Of a stretch of 64,000 bases of DNA, positions 1 to 9,577 are shown piece by piece (the stretch's first letter is position 1; every line of letters begins with the position of its first letter). The stretch is from Candidatus Pantoea floridensis (lineage in GTDB: Bacteria; Pseudomonadota; Gammaproteobacteria; Enterobacterales; Enterobacteriaceae). The stretch lies in the NCBI RefSeq assembly GCF_900215435.1, contig NZ_OCMY01000003.1, positions 1 to 64,000 on the forward strand. Direction: 5' to 3'. Under the pieces are notes generated by a model, which was given only the letters and a program-made list of their open reading frames with translations, ran no database searches and had not been told where the DNA came from. The translations under genes were made by a program, and so were the position numbers.

Positions 1-251
1 GGTTGCCCCGGGCCCCCCGTGGATAAACAAACGCCAATTTCTCCGGTGAATTTGGCATGGCCTGCAGCCATAAAAGCAGCCATTTCTTCATGGCGAACCT
101 GAATGAACTCAATTCCCTCTCCTTTTTTATCCGCGCGTTGAATAGCGCCAAGCACGCCATTGATGCCGTCGCCCGGATAGCCGTAAATGCGCGTCACGCC
201 CCACTCTTTCAGGCGCTGAACAAAAAAGTCACTGGTTTTCATTTTCATCAT
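1..251 (-). CDS. Thiamine-pyrophosphate-dependent enzyme, N-terminal part
   Basis: The reading frame runs off the window edge, so only about 83 N-terminal residues are visible. It begins MMKMKTSDFFVQRLKEWGV and contains YGYPGDGINGVLGAI followed by EFIQVRHEEMAAFMAAGHAK and STGGPG. This is the start of the pyrimidine-binding domain of the acetolactate synthase / pyruvate oxidase family, where the Glu in RHEE activates the TPP cofactor. A GGAAGG Shine-Dalgarno sequence lies just before the paired ATGs at 251 and 248; either may be used. The substrate (pyruvate oxidation, acetolactate synthesis or other 2-oxo acid chemistry) cannot be told from this fragment. Confidence 0.85.
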   Translation of the reverse strand, partial: MMKMKTSDFFVQRLKEWGVTRIYGYPGDGINGVLGAIQRADKKGEGIEFIQVRHEEMAAFMAAGHAKFTGEIGVCLSTGGPGQ

Positions 252-817
252 TACCTTCCCGTTAAAGGATGCTGCGAACTAAAAGGATAGCCAATAGGGT
301 CGAGTCAGGGGGCGCTGGCTAAATTCGGCTTTAGGCATTAAACGAAGCAAACCCGCAACCGGAGACTCCCTTTAACTTTCGGGGGAAGTGAAAAGAATGC
401 TTTTACATGCCTACTACATCAGCGGGTTACAATTCAGAAGGTAGAGCGTATGCCTTATAGGGTATTTCGCGAAAAAGTACCCGCCTCCGCTTAGGCGTGT
501 AGGAATGTACGAATGATGTAATTCTGTATCCACTGTTTGCCTGAAGCGGATCTTATGTAATATTCCGCCGGAATCTGCTTCAACAAGGTTAATGATGGAC
601 CAATGCAGTACAGTGAGTTACAGGCTGAAATGGAGCAGTGGCCTTTTGCTATTGTCCGCAGATGCGCTTATTGAAACGCATAATTTTTAGGCTTCACATG
701 AGCAATATTGGGAATAGGTGATACACCTCACGGGCGGTATGACAAGACTGGATTAATCTTAACCTTCGCGATTTTTTAGATACAATTTTAAGTATATTTA
801 TTTTCAGGACTCAGGCT
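252..817. other. Intergenic, no gene seen
   Basis: This stretch separates the divergent TPP-enzyme gene and the CinA-like gene. It presumably carries promoters for both, but I see no convincing operator, RNA gene or coding frame. Confidence 0.5.
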
Positions 818-1306
818 ATGTATAACAAACTGAAGATTGCCGCCGAAAAATTAGGTGCAATGCTGAAGACGAAAAGGCTGACAATCACTACAGCAGAATC
901 CTGTACGTCTGGATGGATAGGCTCATCACTGGCAGCTGCGAAAGAAAGCACCACCTTTTATAATTGTGGATTCATCACTTATACCGACCATGCAAAATAC
1001 AGGGTTCTGGGCGTCGCGGAAGAAACACTACGGCTTCATTCAGCTGTAAGCGAAGCTTCAGTTAAAGAGATGGCCTGTGGAGCTAAGCGCCTTTCTGGTG
1101 ACGATATTGGAATTGCCGTTAGCGGTTATGCAGGGCCGGCAGGTGGAACAGATGGTACGCCTGCAGGAACAGTCTGGTTTGCTTGGTGTCTGGAGGACGG
1201 CAGCATTCGTACATCCCGGCAAATGTTCTCCGGAGACAATGAACAAGTAGTTTTAAAGGCGAGTTTATTCAGTATCAATGAAATGCAGCGTTTTCTGAAA
1301 GAATAA
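818..1306 (+). CDS. CinA C-terminal domain / PncC-like nicotinamide-nucleotide amidohydrolase
   Basis: This 162-residue protein is a stand-alone CinA C-terminal domain. The signature TTAESCTSGWIGSSL near residues 23-37 and the glycine-rich GYAGPAGGTDGTPAGTVW near 103-120 are the conserved family blocks. Known members (PncC, YdeJ) deamidate nicotinamide mononucleotide to nicotinic acid mononucleotide in pyridine-nucleotide recycling; activity here is inferred from family. Length matches the stand-alone form (about 160-170 residues). No strong Shine-Dalgarno precedes the ATG. Long non-coding stretches flank it on both sides, so it is probably transcribed alone. Confidence 0.85.
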   Translation: MYNKLKIAAEKLGAMLKTKRLTITTAESCTSGWIGSSLAAAKESTTFYNCGFITYTDHAKYRVLGVAEETLRLHSAVSEASVKEMACGAKRLSGDDIGIAVSGYAGPAGGTDGTPAGTVWFAWCLEDGSIRTSRQMFSGDNEQVVLKASLFSINEMQRFLKE

Positions 1307-1883
1307 AATGAGATAAGACAACATTGCTCCTGAACAGGAGCTGAATAATATTACAAAATAAAAGGGTGTAACGTATATTCAGTGCGGGAAATGGCTCTTC
1401 CAATCTGTGTGCTCTATGATTCAATGAGTGAACACGCTATTAGCCGCAGTAATAAACTTCCTTACCCTGTGGGGCGGTTTTTTTCTAAAAAAAAGTCCCG
1501 CCTAAGCGGGAGCCACAGAGATGACAATACATGGAAACACTGAGTAGCTGACTATTTTTTATATACTAGCAATACTTTTCGTGTCTGCAGTAAACCCTGA
1601 AGAATATACGGGAAGTTAATTTAAATTGGGACGATTCTTAATCTTCATTAAGCGCAGCGCATTTTATCAGCTAAGGTTAAGTTTGAGATAAGCGACCTAC
1701 TCTTGTTGCCAGCCACGTTGGGCATCAGCATCGTTACGCATTCCATGCCATGACAGTGACTCTATACGTTGCCGTCTGAACCAGAAGTGTCAAAGACCTC
1801 ATTGCATATAAGTACCTACTATTTTCCCGCCTTTATTCAGATTGTTTATGATTTGATGTAAATTAATTTTAAAGCGAATTGAT
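1307..1883. other. Intergenic with a minus-strand terminator
   Basis: No coding frame is supported here. A minus-strand terminator-like hairpin lies at 1487-1510, and a weaker plus-strand G/C-rich stem with a T-run at about 1465-1485 follows the CinA-like gene. Confidence 0.5.
1487..1510 (-). terminator. Intrinsic terminator, minus strand
   Basis: CCCGC-CTAA-GCGGG stem-loop at 1497-1510, followed on the minus strand by an uninterrupted T-run (A-run 1487-1494 on the plus strand). No minus-strand gene directly upstream was recognised. Confidence 0.6.
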
Positions 1884-2114
1884 ATGATCAACTATATGAA
1901 GACTTCCTCCAGAGACCGTAATAATCTTATCGAGCTAGCCATTGGTACAGCTGTAAATGAACTTATAGCCTCAGGCCTGCCGGTTAGTCGTGAAAACATT
2001 CTTTATGAACTTGAGAAGATGAAAGCCAACTCTGCCGATTTTTACACCAGGTCGATTACGCTTGAAGCGGCTCAACGTCTCCGCAACCAGTCAAAACAGA
2101 ATTGTCATGAGTAA
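1884..2114 (+). CDS. Small protein resembling the YmgB/AriR biofilm-regulator family
   Basis: A 76-residue, mostly helical protein; a start at the internal ATG of MKTSSRD (1896) is also possible. The core ELAIGTAVNELIASGLPVSRENILYELE follows the pattern of E. coli YmgB/AriR (A..NLM.SG..VNNKNIILSL), a small dimeric helical protein linked to acid resistance and biofilm control. The match is from memory of the family and is partial, so the function is tentative. It stands alone between long non-coding regions. Confidence 0.5.
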   Translation: MINYMKTSSRDRNNLIELAIGTAVNELIASGLPVSRENILYELEKMKANSADFYTRSITLEAAQRLRNQSKQNCHE

Positions 2115-2660
2115 ATACTCACTGGCATATCAGCTATAGATGACGTAATCATATTAATGGGCAAGCTCATTAACGAAACATTTTAAGACTATCCATGGCA
2201 GCTGCATCGATACTTTTAAGTCGCTGGTTCGCCAGGAACCCTGAATTTTACACCTTTCTCTGATGGAGCAGTCCTCAGAAAAAAGCCTCCGCAATGGGAG
2301 GCTCAGAGTGCGTTACATCGGGAGACTTCACTCACTCAGGTGAGCGAGGCACGCAGGCAAATTTTCCGATCCTTTATATTATATTCACGGCTTAGCCAGC
2401 GTTCCGTCCGGGATTATATCCCCTAAGGACGTTACAAAGCGGGGCAACGTGACGGGCAAAGTCTCTTTGTACTTCCCTGCACAGGGTGTTAACTAAGGCC
2501 CTTCCATCTTCATTGATGAGAACGCGTTCCACGTCTTCTTACAGCTCCTGTATATCACTCCGTGAATGAACTGACAGGAGCTTTTCAGGACTTCCAAACA
2601 ATGACCTGATGAAATTCAGCATGCACTATCCTCCGTAAGGAACGCCCGGGTAGCACGACC
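2115..2660. other. Intergenic with katN-side terminator
   Basis: No gene seen. A strong minus-strand terminator (2279-2302) lies about 360 bases beyond the katN end and may terminate the yciGFE-katN transcript. Confidence 0.5.
2279..2302 (-). terminator. Intrinsic terminator, minus strand
   Basis: GCCTCC-CATTGC-GGAGGC stem with a six-base T-run on the minus strand. Probable end of the transcript that enters from the katN pseudogene. Confidence 0.75.
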
Positions 2661-3579
2661 CTATTTTTTTGACGGTTTTTTTACAGGACGCTGAGATACG
2701 GTTTCGTTTTCAATCGGCGGGACGGCACCAATATCAGTTCCCGTTACCGGGTTTACCTCCGGATCGGAAGCCATTCGTGCCGTAAGCGCATCAACAGCCG
2801 CCTGCTGTTTCGCTGGCAGTTGTACGCTGGCCGTTCCGTCGCCATCGTCAACGGCGGGTGACGGATCGGCTATATACCTGAAGTTTTCATCAGAGTTCCA
2901 GCTTCCCCTGACCTCTCCGCCAGCGGACATGTTGTAATAAACACCCGCGTATTTTTAAATCGGCGGAAGTTTCCCTGGCGGGAAGTTATTCTGATGGGAG
3001 TAAAGCGCCTTTTCGAAGGATATCTGATGTGCGACTTCCCGGGTCATCAGAAATTGCAGCGCGTCCTTCACCCCGGGATCGTCGCTCATATTGATGAGGC
3101 GTTCATACAGAATTTTGGCGCGCGCCTCTGCTGCCATGTTGGAACGTAGGTCGGCAGTGACTTTACCAATGCTATCGACATAGGCGGCGGTCCAGGGAAC
3201 GCTGGCAGAATTCATTAAGGCAGGACCTCCACCATAAAGCAGTGCGGTAAGATGACTGTCGTTACCGTTGCCGGTAATGGTTCGGTACAAATCGCCCTCC
3301 TTTTCGGTACCTTCTGCAAGGTCACCTTTAGCGCCCTTGTTAAGCATACCAACCAGCGAACTGATGATCATCCAGATGACTCAGTTCTTCCGTGGCAATA
3401 TCCATCAGCATGTCCTTGCGCCCAGGATCTTCATCGCTCAACCCCTGAGTAAAGTAGCGGCATGCCGCGGCCAGTTCACCCTGGGGGCCACCAAACTGCT
3501 CAAATAATAAATTAGCGAGCCCCGGGTTAGGCCCCGCAACGCGTACCGTGTATTGCAGTTGTTTTACATGTCTGAACAT
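2661..3579 (-). pseudogene. katN: Manganese catalase KatN, broken by a frameshift and a premature stop
   Basis: Read across lesions, this encodes a full non-haem Mn catalase of about 305 residues: MFRHVKQLQYTVRV start, GPQGELAAACRYFTQGLS, EELSHL, then LVGMLNKGAKGDLAEGTE, TREVAHQISFEKALY, and GEVRGSWNSDENF at the C-terminus. KatN dismutates hydrogen peroxide with a di-manganese centre built from Glu and His in these motifs. Lesion 1: a one-base insertion at about 3365-3370 moves the frame just after EELSHL. Lesion 2: an in-frame TAA at 2955-2957 directly after GKLPPI, where relatives have Glu, with the frame resuming at KYAGVYYNMS. The span is 919 bases, one more than a multiple of three, as expected for a single +1. 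It is the last gene of the yciG-yciF-yciE-katN unit, which in Salmonella is RpoS-dependent. Confidence 0.92.
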
Positions 3580-3612
3580 TGCTCACTCCTGTTAACCGGT
3601 ATATTACGGACG

Positions 3613-3636
3613 AAAAAATGCCCGCCTTGAGCGGGC
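3613..3636 (-). terminator. Intrinsic terminator between yciE and katN
   Basis: GCCCGC-CTTGA-GCGGGC stem at 3620-3636 followed on the minus strand by a T-run. It lies between the end of the yciE pseudogene and katN, so it may uncouple katN from the upstream genes. Confidence 0.7.
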
Positions 3637-3650
3637 AGAAGAACACAGGA

Positions 3651-4157
3651 TTATTTTTTTGCTTCCACACCGGGCGTGGCAGAGCGGATCATAAACTGCT
3701 CCGTCACGTCAGGAAGATGCTGCAGGCACCATTCGGCCATGGCGATCTCCTGCTCGCGGATTTGAGTAAAGATGCGTACGCCCTAAGCATCACCAACAAG
3801 TTTTGCGGCGGCAATAAGCGACGTATAGCTACCAATTTCAAGGTTCTCGAAAACGTAACCGCTGATGGCGCCTTTCACCACTTCATCATCAGCCATCATG
3901 CCGCCCATCGCCTGTCCCATCGCCGACAGCTTGCCCATCGCATCCTTGAGGGTGGAGCTTGATGTGTCGTAACGTTCAATTACTGACTGGACAAGTGCTT
4001 GCTGTTAACGCGTTTCTTCAATATGCTGATCGATACGTGCCTTAAGGTCCGGATAATGCTCAAGTCGGCCGGACATTTTTTCCAGCATGCTTTCCGCCTG
4101 CTTTTCCATCGCATGGGCATCTTTCACCCAGGCCAGATAGTTCTCTTCATTCGTCAT
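3651..4157 (-). pseudogene. yciE: YciE-like ferritin-fold protein (DUF892), two in-frame stops
   Basis: The frame from ATG 4157 (GAGG Shine-Dalgarno, MTNEENYLAWVKDAHAMEKQA) to TAA 3651 is 169 codons with no frameshift, matching DUF892 family length. It is interrupted by TAA at 4005-4007 (after HIEETR) and TAG at 3783-3785 (after KLVGDA). Homologues have Gln/Glu-type residues at these points. The rest still reads as a four-helix DUF892 protein (MGQAMGGMMADDEVVKGAI, FENLEIGSYTSLIAAA, EQEIAMAEWCLQHLP). YciE and YciF are ferritin-like stress proteins of unknown biochemical role. Full-length protein cannot be made without stop readthrough. Confidence 0.9.
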
Positions 4158-4323
4158 GGTGTACCTCTCAGGTTAGCAATGTCCCCCCCATCCAGACTGC
4201 CACCGGGTTAAGGGCCTGGGACCTGATTATTTAACGAAGCCCTTCTTATACGCGTTTCGAGCTTTCATATTCATTGCTACTAATGGGAAAGCGCGAAATG
4301 CAGAAATGCCTGGCTCTCACGAA

Positions 4324-4797
4324 CTATTGCTTTTCCGCAATGATGGTCAGCTTTTCATCAGTCGCCTTTTCTTCCTTAAGTGTTTCTGCCAGCAGGCGCG
4401 CCGCTTCCTCATATCCAAGCTTGGTGGCCAGTGCATGTAGCGTCCCGTAGGTAGCAATTTCATAGTGCTCGACCTTTTGTGCGGCGCCTATCAACCCGGC
4501 ATCCCGTACGGGTCCTGCCTCAACCGAATCAATTATTTCCTGTGCTTCTTCAGCCAGGCCCTCAAGGGCATGACACTTCATGCGTTTTATCTTCACGCCT
4601 TCAGTACTCTCAACCAACTGATCGATTCGCTCAATCTGTCCGCGGGTTTCTTCAAGGTGCTGCTCAAATGCTGCAATCAGCTTTTCATCCATGGCAGCTC
4701 TAGCCATTTTCGGCAGGGCGCGGGTGATTTGCTTTTCAGCACTGTAGATATCTGACAGATCGTGAATAAATAAATCTTCCAGCGTCTTAATCGTCAT
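4324..4797 (-). CDS. yciF: YciF ferritin-like stress protein (DUF892)
   Basis: An intact 157-residue DUF892 protein: MTIKTLEDLFIHDLSDIYSAEKQITRALPKMARAA, EQHLEETRGQIERIDQL, CHALEGLAEEAQEII, VEHYEIATYGTLHALA. Family members form helical bundles with ferritin-like metal-binding Glu/His positions. They are induced by osmotic, bile and stationary-phase stress in enterics. It is preceded by a GGAGA-type Shine-Dalgarno and lies between yciG and the yciE pseudogene in the usual order. E. coli YciF is about 166 residues, so length is normal. Confidence 0.92.
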   Translation of the reverse strand: MTIKTLEDLFIHDLSDIYSAEKQITRALPKMARAAMDEKLIAAFEQHLEETRGQIERIDQLVESTEGVKIKRMKCHALEGLAEEAQEIIDSVEAGPVRDAGLIGAAQKVEHYEIATYGTLHALATKLGYEEAARLLAETLKEEKATDEKLTIIAEKQ

Positions 4798-4989
4798 AAT
4801 GTTCTCCGGAGATGTAGGGGCATCATGTCTGAATATTATTTAGCATCATCATAAACATTAGATGACTATTTAAAATTAGGAGGAGCATGAAGGCGGAATT
4901 AATTGATTAGGAATAATCTTAAGGGGAAAGTGAATGCAATCATTGTAGATTAAAAAATGAAGGAAAATAAGTTTCAGGAAATATTTAAA

Positions 4990-5015
4990 CCTGCCTCACC
5001 ATTCGGTGAGGCAGG
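4990..5015 (-). terminator. Stem-loop after yciG
   Basis: An 11-bp perfect stem, CCTGCCTCACC with GGTGAGGCAGG around a 4-base loop, followed on the minus strand by TTTAAATATTT. It follows yciG and precedes yciF, so it may attenuate rather than fully stop the operon transcript. Confidence 0.7.
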
Positions 5016-5068
5016 CTTTGAGGTTCAGCAACTCAGGGTCGCTGACCGGCATTCCCTTGCGTTACCGC

Positions 5069-5233
5069 CTAGCTGCGGTGGCTGTTCTGTCCACCTTTTT
5101 TACCGGCTTCAGAAGCCTTCTCGCGGTCGTTCTGGAAGTTACCGCCACTGTGCTGCCCGCCTTTTTTACCGGCTTCAGAAGCTTTTTCACGGTCTTCGGC
5201 AAAGTTGCCGGAATTGCCACGATGCTGAGTCAT
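5069..5233 (-). CDS. yciG: YciG, KGG-repeat stress-induced protein
   Basis: A 54-residue, highly charged and hydrophilic protein: MTQHRGNSGNFAEDREKAS followed by two KGG repeats (EAGKKGGQHSGGNFQND and EAGKKGGQNSHRS). This is the Con-10/KGG family; E. coli YciG is about 59 residues and begins in the same way. A GAGGAT Shine-Dalgarno precedes the ATG. It is the first gene of yciGFE-katN, and in enterics the promoter upstream is RpoS- and H-NS-dependent. YciG is reported to be needed for swarming, but the biochemical role is unknown. Confidence 0.93.
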   Translation of the reverse strand: MTQHRGNSGNFAEDREKASEAGKKGGQHSGGNFQNDREKASEAGKKGGQNSHRS

Positions 5234-5574
5234 AATAATATCCTCTTCGTGTTAGAATTTAACACCGTCTCGAATACACTATCTATTTCAGATAGCAGTC
5301 CGGTGCGCGTTCCGCAGGATAAATATTAGCAACCAATACAGGAGATGTAAATATTTTTTCGAAAAATAAGATGTGGTCAATCATCAGATTTCTCACGCTT
5401 CGTTAATTTAAGATTAATGATTTAAAATGGTTTCATTTATATCATCAATAACATTCTGATTCGCGGAGATTAATTAAGTTGGCTCCTGACATAGACATCT
5501 CAAACTTAACCTGGGGCAGAATAAGAGAGTCAGTCCCCCGCTAAACCTGCAGCGGGGAGACGTTCCTTTTTAAT
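5234..5574. other. yciG promoter region and stem-loop
   Basis: AT-rich stretch upstream of yciG that should hold its stress promoter; I could not fix -10/-35 boxes. A stem-loop with arms CCCCGCT / AGCGGGG (5536-5557) follows the alcohol dehydrogenase but lacks a clear T-run on the minus strand. Confidence 0.4.
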
Positions 5575-6768
5575 TCATAGCGTTGCGCTGGTGGCAGGCA
5601 TCCCCGGCACGAGTATCACTTTCCGGCATTCTTCCTGCCTCTTCTCAAATATCTCATACCCACGGGCGGCATCCTCAAGTGGAAGGTGGTGAGTAACGAT
5701 CTCCTCAGGCTTAAGATGCCCCTGTTCAATCAGGGCAAGAAGATCCGGCAGGTAAGCATGCACGTGCGTTTGCCCCATTTTGAAGGTTAATCCCTTATCG
5801 AAGGCATCGCCAAACATAAAGCCATGAATGAATCCTGCATAGACGCCCGGCACGCTTACCGTTCCGCCCCGGCGCACAGCGGCAATACACTGACGCAGCG
5901 CTTTACCACTGCTCCCTTCCATTTTCAGGTTGGTGAGGATGGTTTCAGTCATGCTTCCCTTCGCTTCAAAGCCCACCGCATCGATAACAGCATCCACGCC
6001 CCGGTTACCGCGGGTATTTTCGATTATCCACGCCGCAGGATCGTCCACTTTGTCAAAGTTGACGGGAATAACGCCGTAACGATCCCGGGCAAAAGCCAGC
6101 CGGTAATCGTTGTGATCAATCATAAATATCTGTTCAGCGCCTTCGAGGCGTGCGCAGGCTGCGCTTAAAAGCCCCACAGGGCCCGCGCCAAAGATGGCAA
6201 CGCTTGAACCTTTCTTCACCTCTGCATTTTTAACCGCTTGCCAGGCCGTTGGCAGGATATCCGAGAGGAAGAGAACTTTTTCATCTGACAGCGTGTCCGG
6301 CACCTTAAAAGGACCTGTATTCGCTTTGGGCACGCGCACATATTCCGCCTGACCTCCAGGGATCCCGCCATAGAGATCGCTGTAGCCAAACAGCGCTGCC
6401 GGCGAGGTAATATTCTTGCGATTGAGGGCCGCGCCTTTTGCGCTGTTGGTGTTCTCGCAGGCTGCATACTGGCTGAGGTGGCAGAAAAAACAGTCGCCGC
6501 AAGCGATCACAAACGGTATAACCACGCGGTCCCCCTTGCTGACAGCCGTCACTGCCGTCCCGGCTTCGACAACCTCCCCCATAAATTCGTGGCCGAAAAT
6601 ATCGCCATGATGGGTTCCCGGAATTTTACCCCGATAGAGATGAAGATCGGAGCCGCAGATTGCGGTAGCGGTTACGCGAAGAATAATATCATCTGAAGCC
6701 TGTAACTCTGGATCAGGCATGGTGTCTACGCTGACTTTATGGGGGCCATGGTAAGTAAGGGCTTTCAT
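5575..6768 (-). CDS. Zinc-dependent alcohol dehydrogenase, formaldehyde-dehydrogenase-like
   Basis: A 397-residue MDR-family dehydrogenase starting [20 protein letters not shown]. The start at 6768 is chosen over an upstream in-frame ATG because AGGAAGG lies just before it. It shows the catalytic zinc site ([24 protein letters not shown]), the four-cysteine structural zinc segment ([15 protein letters not shown]) and the Rossmann motif [10 protein letters not shown]. It belongs to the NAD-dependent, glutathione-independent formaldehyde/alcohol dehydrogenase branch often found in enterobacterial stress clusters; the real substrate is unknown. The downstream neighbour on the same strand is the yciG operon; the upstream neighbour is an SDR gene about 165 bases away. 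Confidence 0.92.
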   Translation of the reverse strand: MKALTYHGPHKVSVDTMPDPELQASDDIILRVTATAICGSDLHLYRGKIPGTHHGDIFGHEFMGEVVEAGTAVTAVSKGDRVVIPFVIACGDCFFCHLSQYAACENTNSAKGAALNRKNITSPAALFGYSDLYGGIPGGQAEYVRVPKANTGPFKVPDTLSDEKVLFLSDILPTAWQAVKNAEVKKGSSVAIFGAGPVGLLSAACARLEGAEQIFMIDHNDYRLAFARDRYGVIPVNFDKVDDPAAWIIENTRGNRGVDAVIDAVGFEAKGSMTETILTNLKMEGSSGKALRQCIAAVRRGGTVSVPGVYAGFIHGFMFGDAFDKGLTFKMGQTHVHAYLPDLLALIEQGHLKPEEIVTHHLPLEDAARGYEIFEKRQEECRKVILVPGMPATSATL

Positions 6769-6933
6769 ATTTTTGCAATCCTTCCTGAGGTATCTCTGCT
6801 GGCCCCGGACTGTGAGCGGAGGGCATACCGCTGAAGCCTGAGGCATGGCTGCCTGGATACACGCCGTTATCGATGGAATGCTCAGGCAGCCTAATAGAGC
6901 CGCCCGAGAACCCGTTGGTAAAATTTAAAACCA

Positions 6934-7842
6934 TTACAACGTTACGGTCCCACCGTCGCTACACCAGACCTGACCGGAGGTATAGCTGCTTTCGGGGGAG
7001 GCCAGCGTCACGTAAAGAGGGGCAATTTCGGCGGGCTGACTCGGGCGGCCCAGCGGGGAAGAGGCGCCAAATTTTTCTATTTTTTCCTGTGGCTGTCCGC
7101 CACAGCACTGCAGGACAGTCCAGTATGGACCCGCCGCGACGGCATTGACCCTTATCCCTTTCTGGCCAAGCTGTTTAGCAAGTGATTTGGTGAAGGCGAC
7201 GATAGCTGCCTTGGTCTGGGAATAATCCAGGAGAATATCGCTGGGCTTGAAGGCCTGAACGGAAGAGGTGTTAATTATTAATGCGCCACGGGGGAGATAT
7301 TCAAGCGACGCTTTGGTGATCCAGAACATGGCGTAGAGGTTCGTTTTGAACCTGGAGTCAAAATCCTCGGTACTGAGATCGGTTATCGACTCGCAAAACT
7401 GCTGACGCCCAGCGTTATTGACAAGTATATCAAGTCCACCCAGCGCGCCAGCAGTCTGACTGACCAGCAGCTGACAGAAAGACTCTTCGCGGATGTCGCC
7501 TGGGATCGCGACAACTTTACCGTGCTCTGCCCGGATCAGTTCAACCACTTCCTGAGCATCTTCTTCTTCCGCAGGAAGATAGTTGATGACAACGTCAGCA
7601 CCTTCGCGTGAAAACGCGATGGCAACTGCGCGTCCGATCCCGGAGTCCCCGTCCGTAATGAGCGCCTTTCTGCCTGCAAGACGTCCGCTTCCCCTGTAGG
7701 ATGCTTCACCGTGATCGGGACGCGGATTCTTTTTACCGGTCAGACCAGGAAAAGGCTGTTTCTGATGTGCGAAAGGCGGAACAGGATAAGCGTCAGCAGG
7801 AGAATGTGTATCTGAAGCGGGAATGCCGTTTGCCTTACTCAT
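6934..7842 (-). CDS. SDR-family oxidoreductase, YghA / general stress protein 39 type
   Basis: A 302-residue classical short-chain dehydrogenase with the N-terminal extension typical of this stress subgroup (PFAHQKQPFPGLTGKKNPRPDHGE). NADP/NAD-binding TDGDSGIGRAVAIAF replaces the usual TGGDSGIG, with Asp in the glycine-rich loop. NNAG is followed by the catalytic Ser (INTSSVQAF) and Tyr/Lys (YSQTKAA). PYWTVLQ replaces the more usual P-(I)-W-T-PL. CAGGAGT precedes the ATG. Substrate unknown; relatives are induced by general stress. Confidence 0.92.
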   Translation of the reverse strand: MSKANGIPASDTHSPADAYPVPPFAHQKQPFPGLTGKKNPRPDHGEASYRGSGRLAGRKALITDGDSGIGRAVAIAFSREGADVVINYLPAEEEDAQEVVELIRAEHGKVVAIPGDIREESFCQLLVSQTAGALGGLDILVNNAGRQQFCESITDLSTEDFDSRFKTNLYAMFWITKASLEYLPRGALIINTSSVQAFKPSDILLDYSQTKAAIVAFTKSLAKQLGQKGIRVNAVAAGPYWTVLQCCGGQPQEKIEKFGASSPLGRPSQPAEIAPLYVTLASPESSYTSGQVWCSDGGTVTL

Positions 7843-8611
7843 TGAAATACTCCTGTTCTCTGAATACAGATAATTAAAGCATAGGTATATATTCCGACTT
7901 ATGACAAACGACCGGTATATATTGAGATTTGGTCACCAGCAGCGCGCTAGAATAAGCGAAGCCAGAAAGATAAAAAAATGAAGCCTAGCGGGTAAATAAT
8001 ACTGAAATAATATTATTAATGAACGACCAGATTATCTACGTTAAACATTGCAGTCACAGCCCTTCGCCCTTGCATCTTTCTGCAGTAATAAACCAGTCAA
8101 TTTCAGCGGCAAGTGATTTAGGAAATAAGGACGTTTTCTGCAATCATCCAGCCTACGCATGAGTGCAGATGCTACTGAAGTTCTGAACATAGGTTTCCCT
8201 TAAGGTGCATATGCAGAGAAACCAGCAAAGCCCATGCGAAAGGGGCGAGCTCCGGCCCCGGGCTCTTCTGACGTGTCTGTCCGATCAAACTTTCGTGTCC
8301 TGTTTTTGCCATGATATACTTTCAGATTAATTTATAACTGCTTGTTTAACAACAAAACACAGAGACACACAGCTTTTATTCAGATCGTTTTCAAGGATGG
8401 TGAAGATATAGCCGATTATCGGCTTTCTGTAAACCGCTCTAGAATTTAAAAGGACGAAAGACGTAAAAAATATTCCGGTTCTTACGTCCATGAACGCGAT
8501 AGGAAAATTATCCCCTGAGTTATGCATGGAAGACGTTATCAGGCAGCCTATCCTGCCAAATTTTTAAGTGCCTTATATTTCTGCCAGAAGTTAACTGAAG
8601 GGATAGCCACG
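7843..8611. other. Intergenic, no gene seen
   Basis: AT-rich region between the divergent SDR gene and the DUF421-associated operon; it should contain promoters for both. A few short frames exist but lack Shine-Dalgarno sequences and family features. Confidence 0.45.
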
Positions 8612-9115
8612 ATGAATCAGAATAAAGAAGCCGATAGACCGGAGCGCGTTCATGAAGATCAACGGTGGATAAATTTTGAAGACAAGCTGAAAAGATGGGG
8701 AACGGGTTTCCTCATCATTTTCATTCTTTCAGGGATGGCCGGCGTTTTTTCTAAAGGCTATTTCAGCGAGGGTCGCGCCGGGGATGGCACCACACAGATT
8801 ATCTATGAGCGCTTCGGCAGAGTGCTCAGCGGTATGGATATGAAGATAACGTATGTGTCGTCCGGCACAGAAATGTCCCGCATCTCACTCGGGGGGGATT
8901 TTATGGAAAATTATGAGGTGCTGACGCTACACCCTCAGCCCTTTCGTGCATTCAGTGATGGGAGAAAACTCATCTTGGAATATCATCTGTTGATTCCCGC
9001 ACGGCAACAGACTATCTGGCTGGGTTTGCAACCCCGCAAAGCTGGCGCGGGACGAACTTTCGTCACTGTAGACGGAAATAAGCCCTTATCTTTCTTTCAG
9101 CTTGTCTACCCATGA
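8612..9115 (+). CDS. Single-pass membrane protein paired with DUF421
   Basis: A 167-residue protein starting MNQNKEADRPERVHEDQRW; this start (8612) follows AAGGGA, whereas an earlier in-frame ATG lacks a ribosome site. One strong transmembrane helix lies near residues 35-50 (GTGFLIIFILSGMAGVF), with the long C-terminal part predicted to be outside the cytoplasm. No domain was recognised. It ends 12 bases before the DUF421 gene and is surely cotranscribed with it, so a joint envelope-stress role is inferred. Confidence 0.75.
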   Translation: MNQNKEADRPERVHEDQRWINFEDKLKRWGTGFLIIFILSGMAGVFSKGYFSEGRAGDGTTQIIYERFGRVLSGMDMKITYVSSGTEMSRISLGGDFMENYEVLTLHPQPFRAFSDGRKLILEYHLLIPARQQTIWLGLQPRKAGAGRTFVTVDGNKPLSFFQLVYP

Positions 9116-9127
9116 CAGGAGCCTGAA

Positions 9128-9577
9128 ATGGAAACGGTACTTCGTGCGGCAGGGATCTACCTCGTTCTTTTAGTGGTATTCCGGATTGCGGGCCGGAGAG
9201 CGCTGCTCCAGATGACATCATTTGATCTCATTCTTCTCCTAATAATAAGTGAAGCGACACAGCAGGCCTTACTGGGGGATGATTTTTCAGTCACTGGCGC
9301 CGCGCTTACAATCATCACACTTATCGTTCTGGATATTATTTTTGGTTTCATCAAGAAAAGAACACGCTGGGCTGATTATATGCTGGATGGCTCCGCGGTG
9401 CTCCTGGTCGAATATGGCATGCCGATGGAAGACAAAATGAAAAAAACCGGTATCACACTGGATGACATCATGGTGTCGGCGCGAACAAGCCAGGGGATTG
9501 ATGACCTGTCCATGATAAAATTCGCCATCCTGGAAAAAAATGGTCATATTTCAGTCATTAGCAGAGACACTAAATAA
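9128..9577 (+). CDS. DUF421 membrane protein (YcaP/YetF family)
   Basis: A 149-residue protein with three N-terminal hydrophobic helices (LRAAGIYLVLLVVFRI, SFDLILLLIISEATQQAL, AALTIITLIVLDIIFGF). These are followed by the soluble YetF-type domain (LVEYGMPMEDKMKKTGITLDDI, GIDDLSMIKFAILEKNGHISVI). The arrangement and length fit the short DUF421 family. Function is unknown; relatives associate with the envelope and stress or sporulation regulons. GGAGCC precedes the ATG. Second gene of a two-gene operon. Confidence 0.88.
   Translation: METVLRAAGIYLVLLVVFRIAGRRALLQMTSFDLILLLIISEATQQALLGDDFSVTGAALTIITLIVLDIIFGFIKKRTRWADYMLDGSAVLLVEYGMPMEDKMKKTGITLDDIMVSARTSQGIDDLSMIKFAILEKNGHISVISRDTK

Noticed and set aside
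8327..8527. Minus-strand frame of 66 codons before the DUF421 operon
   Set aside because: No Shine-Dalgarno, lies in the promoter region of the operon, no family resemblance.
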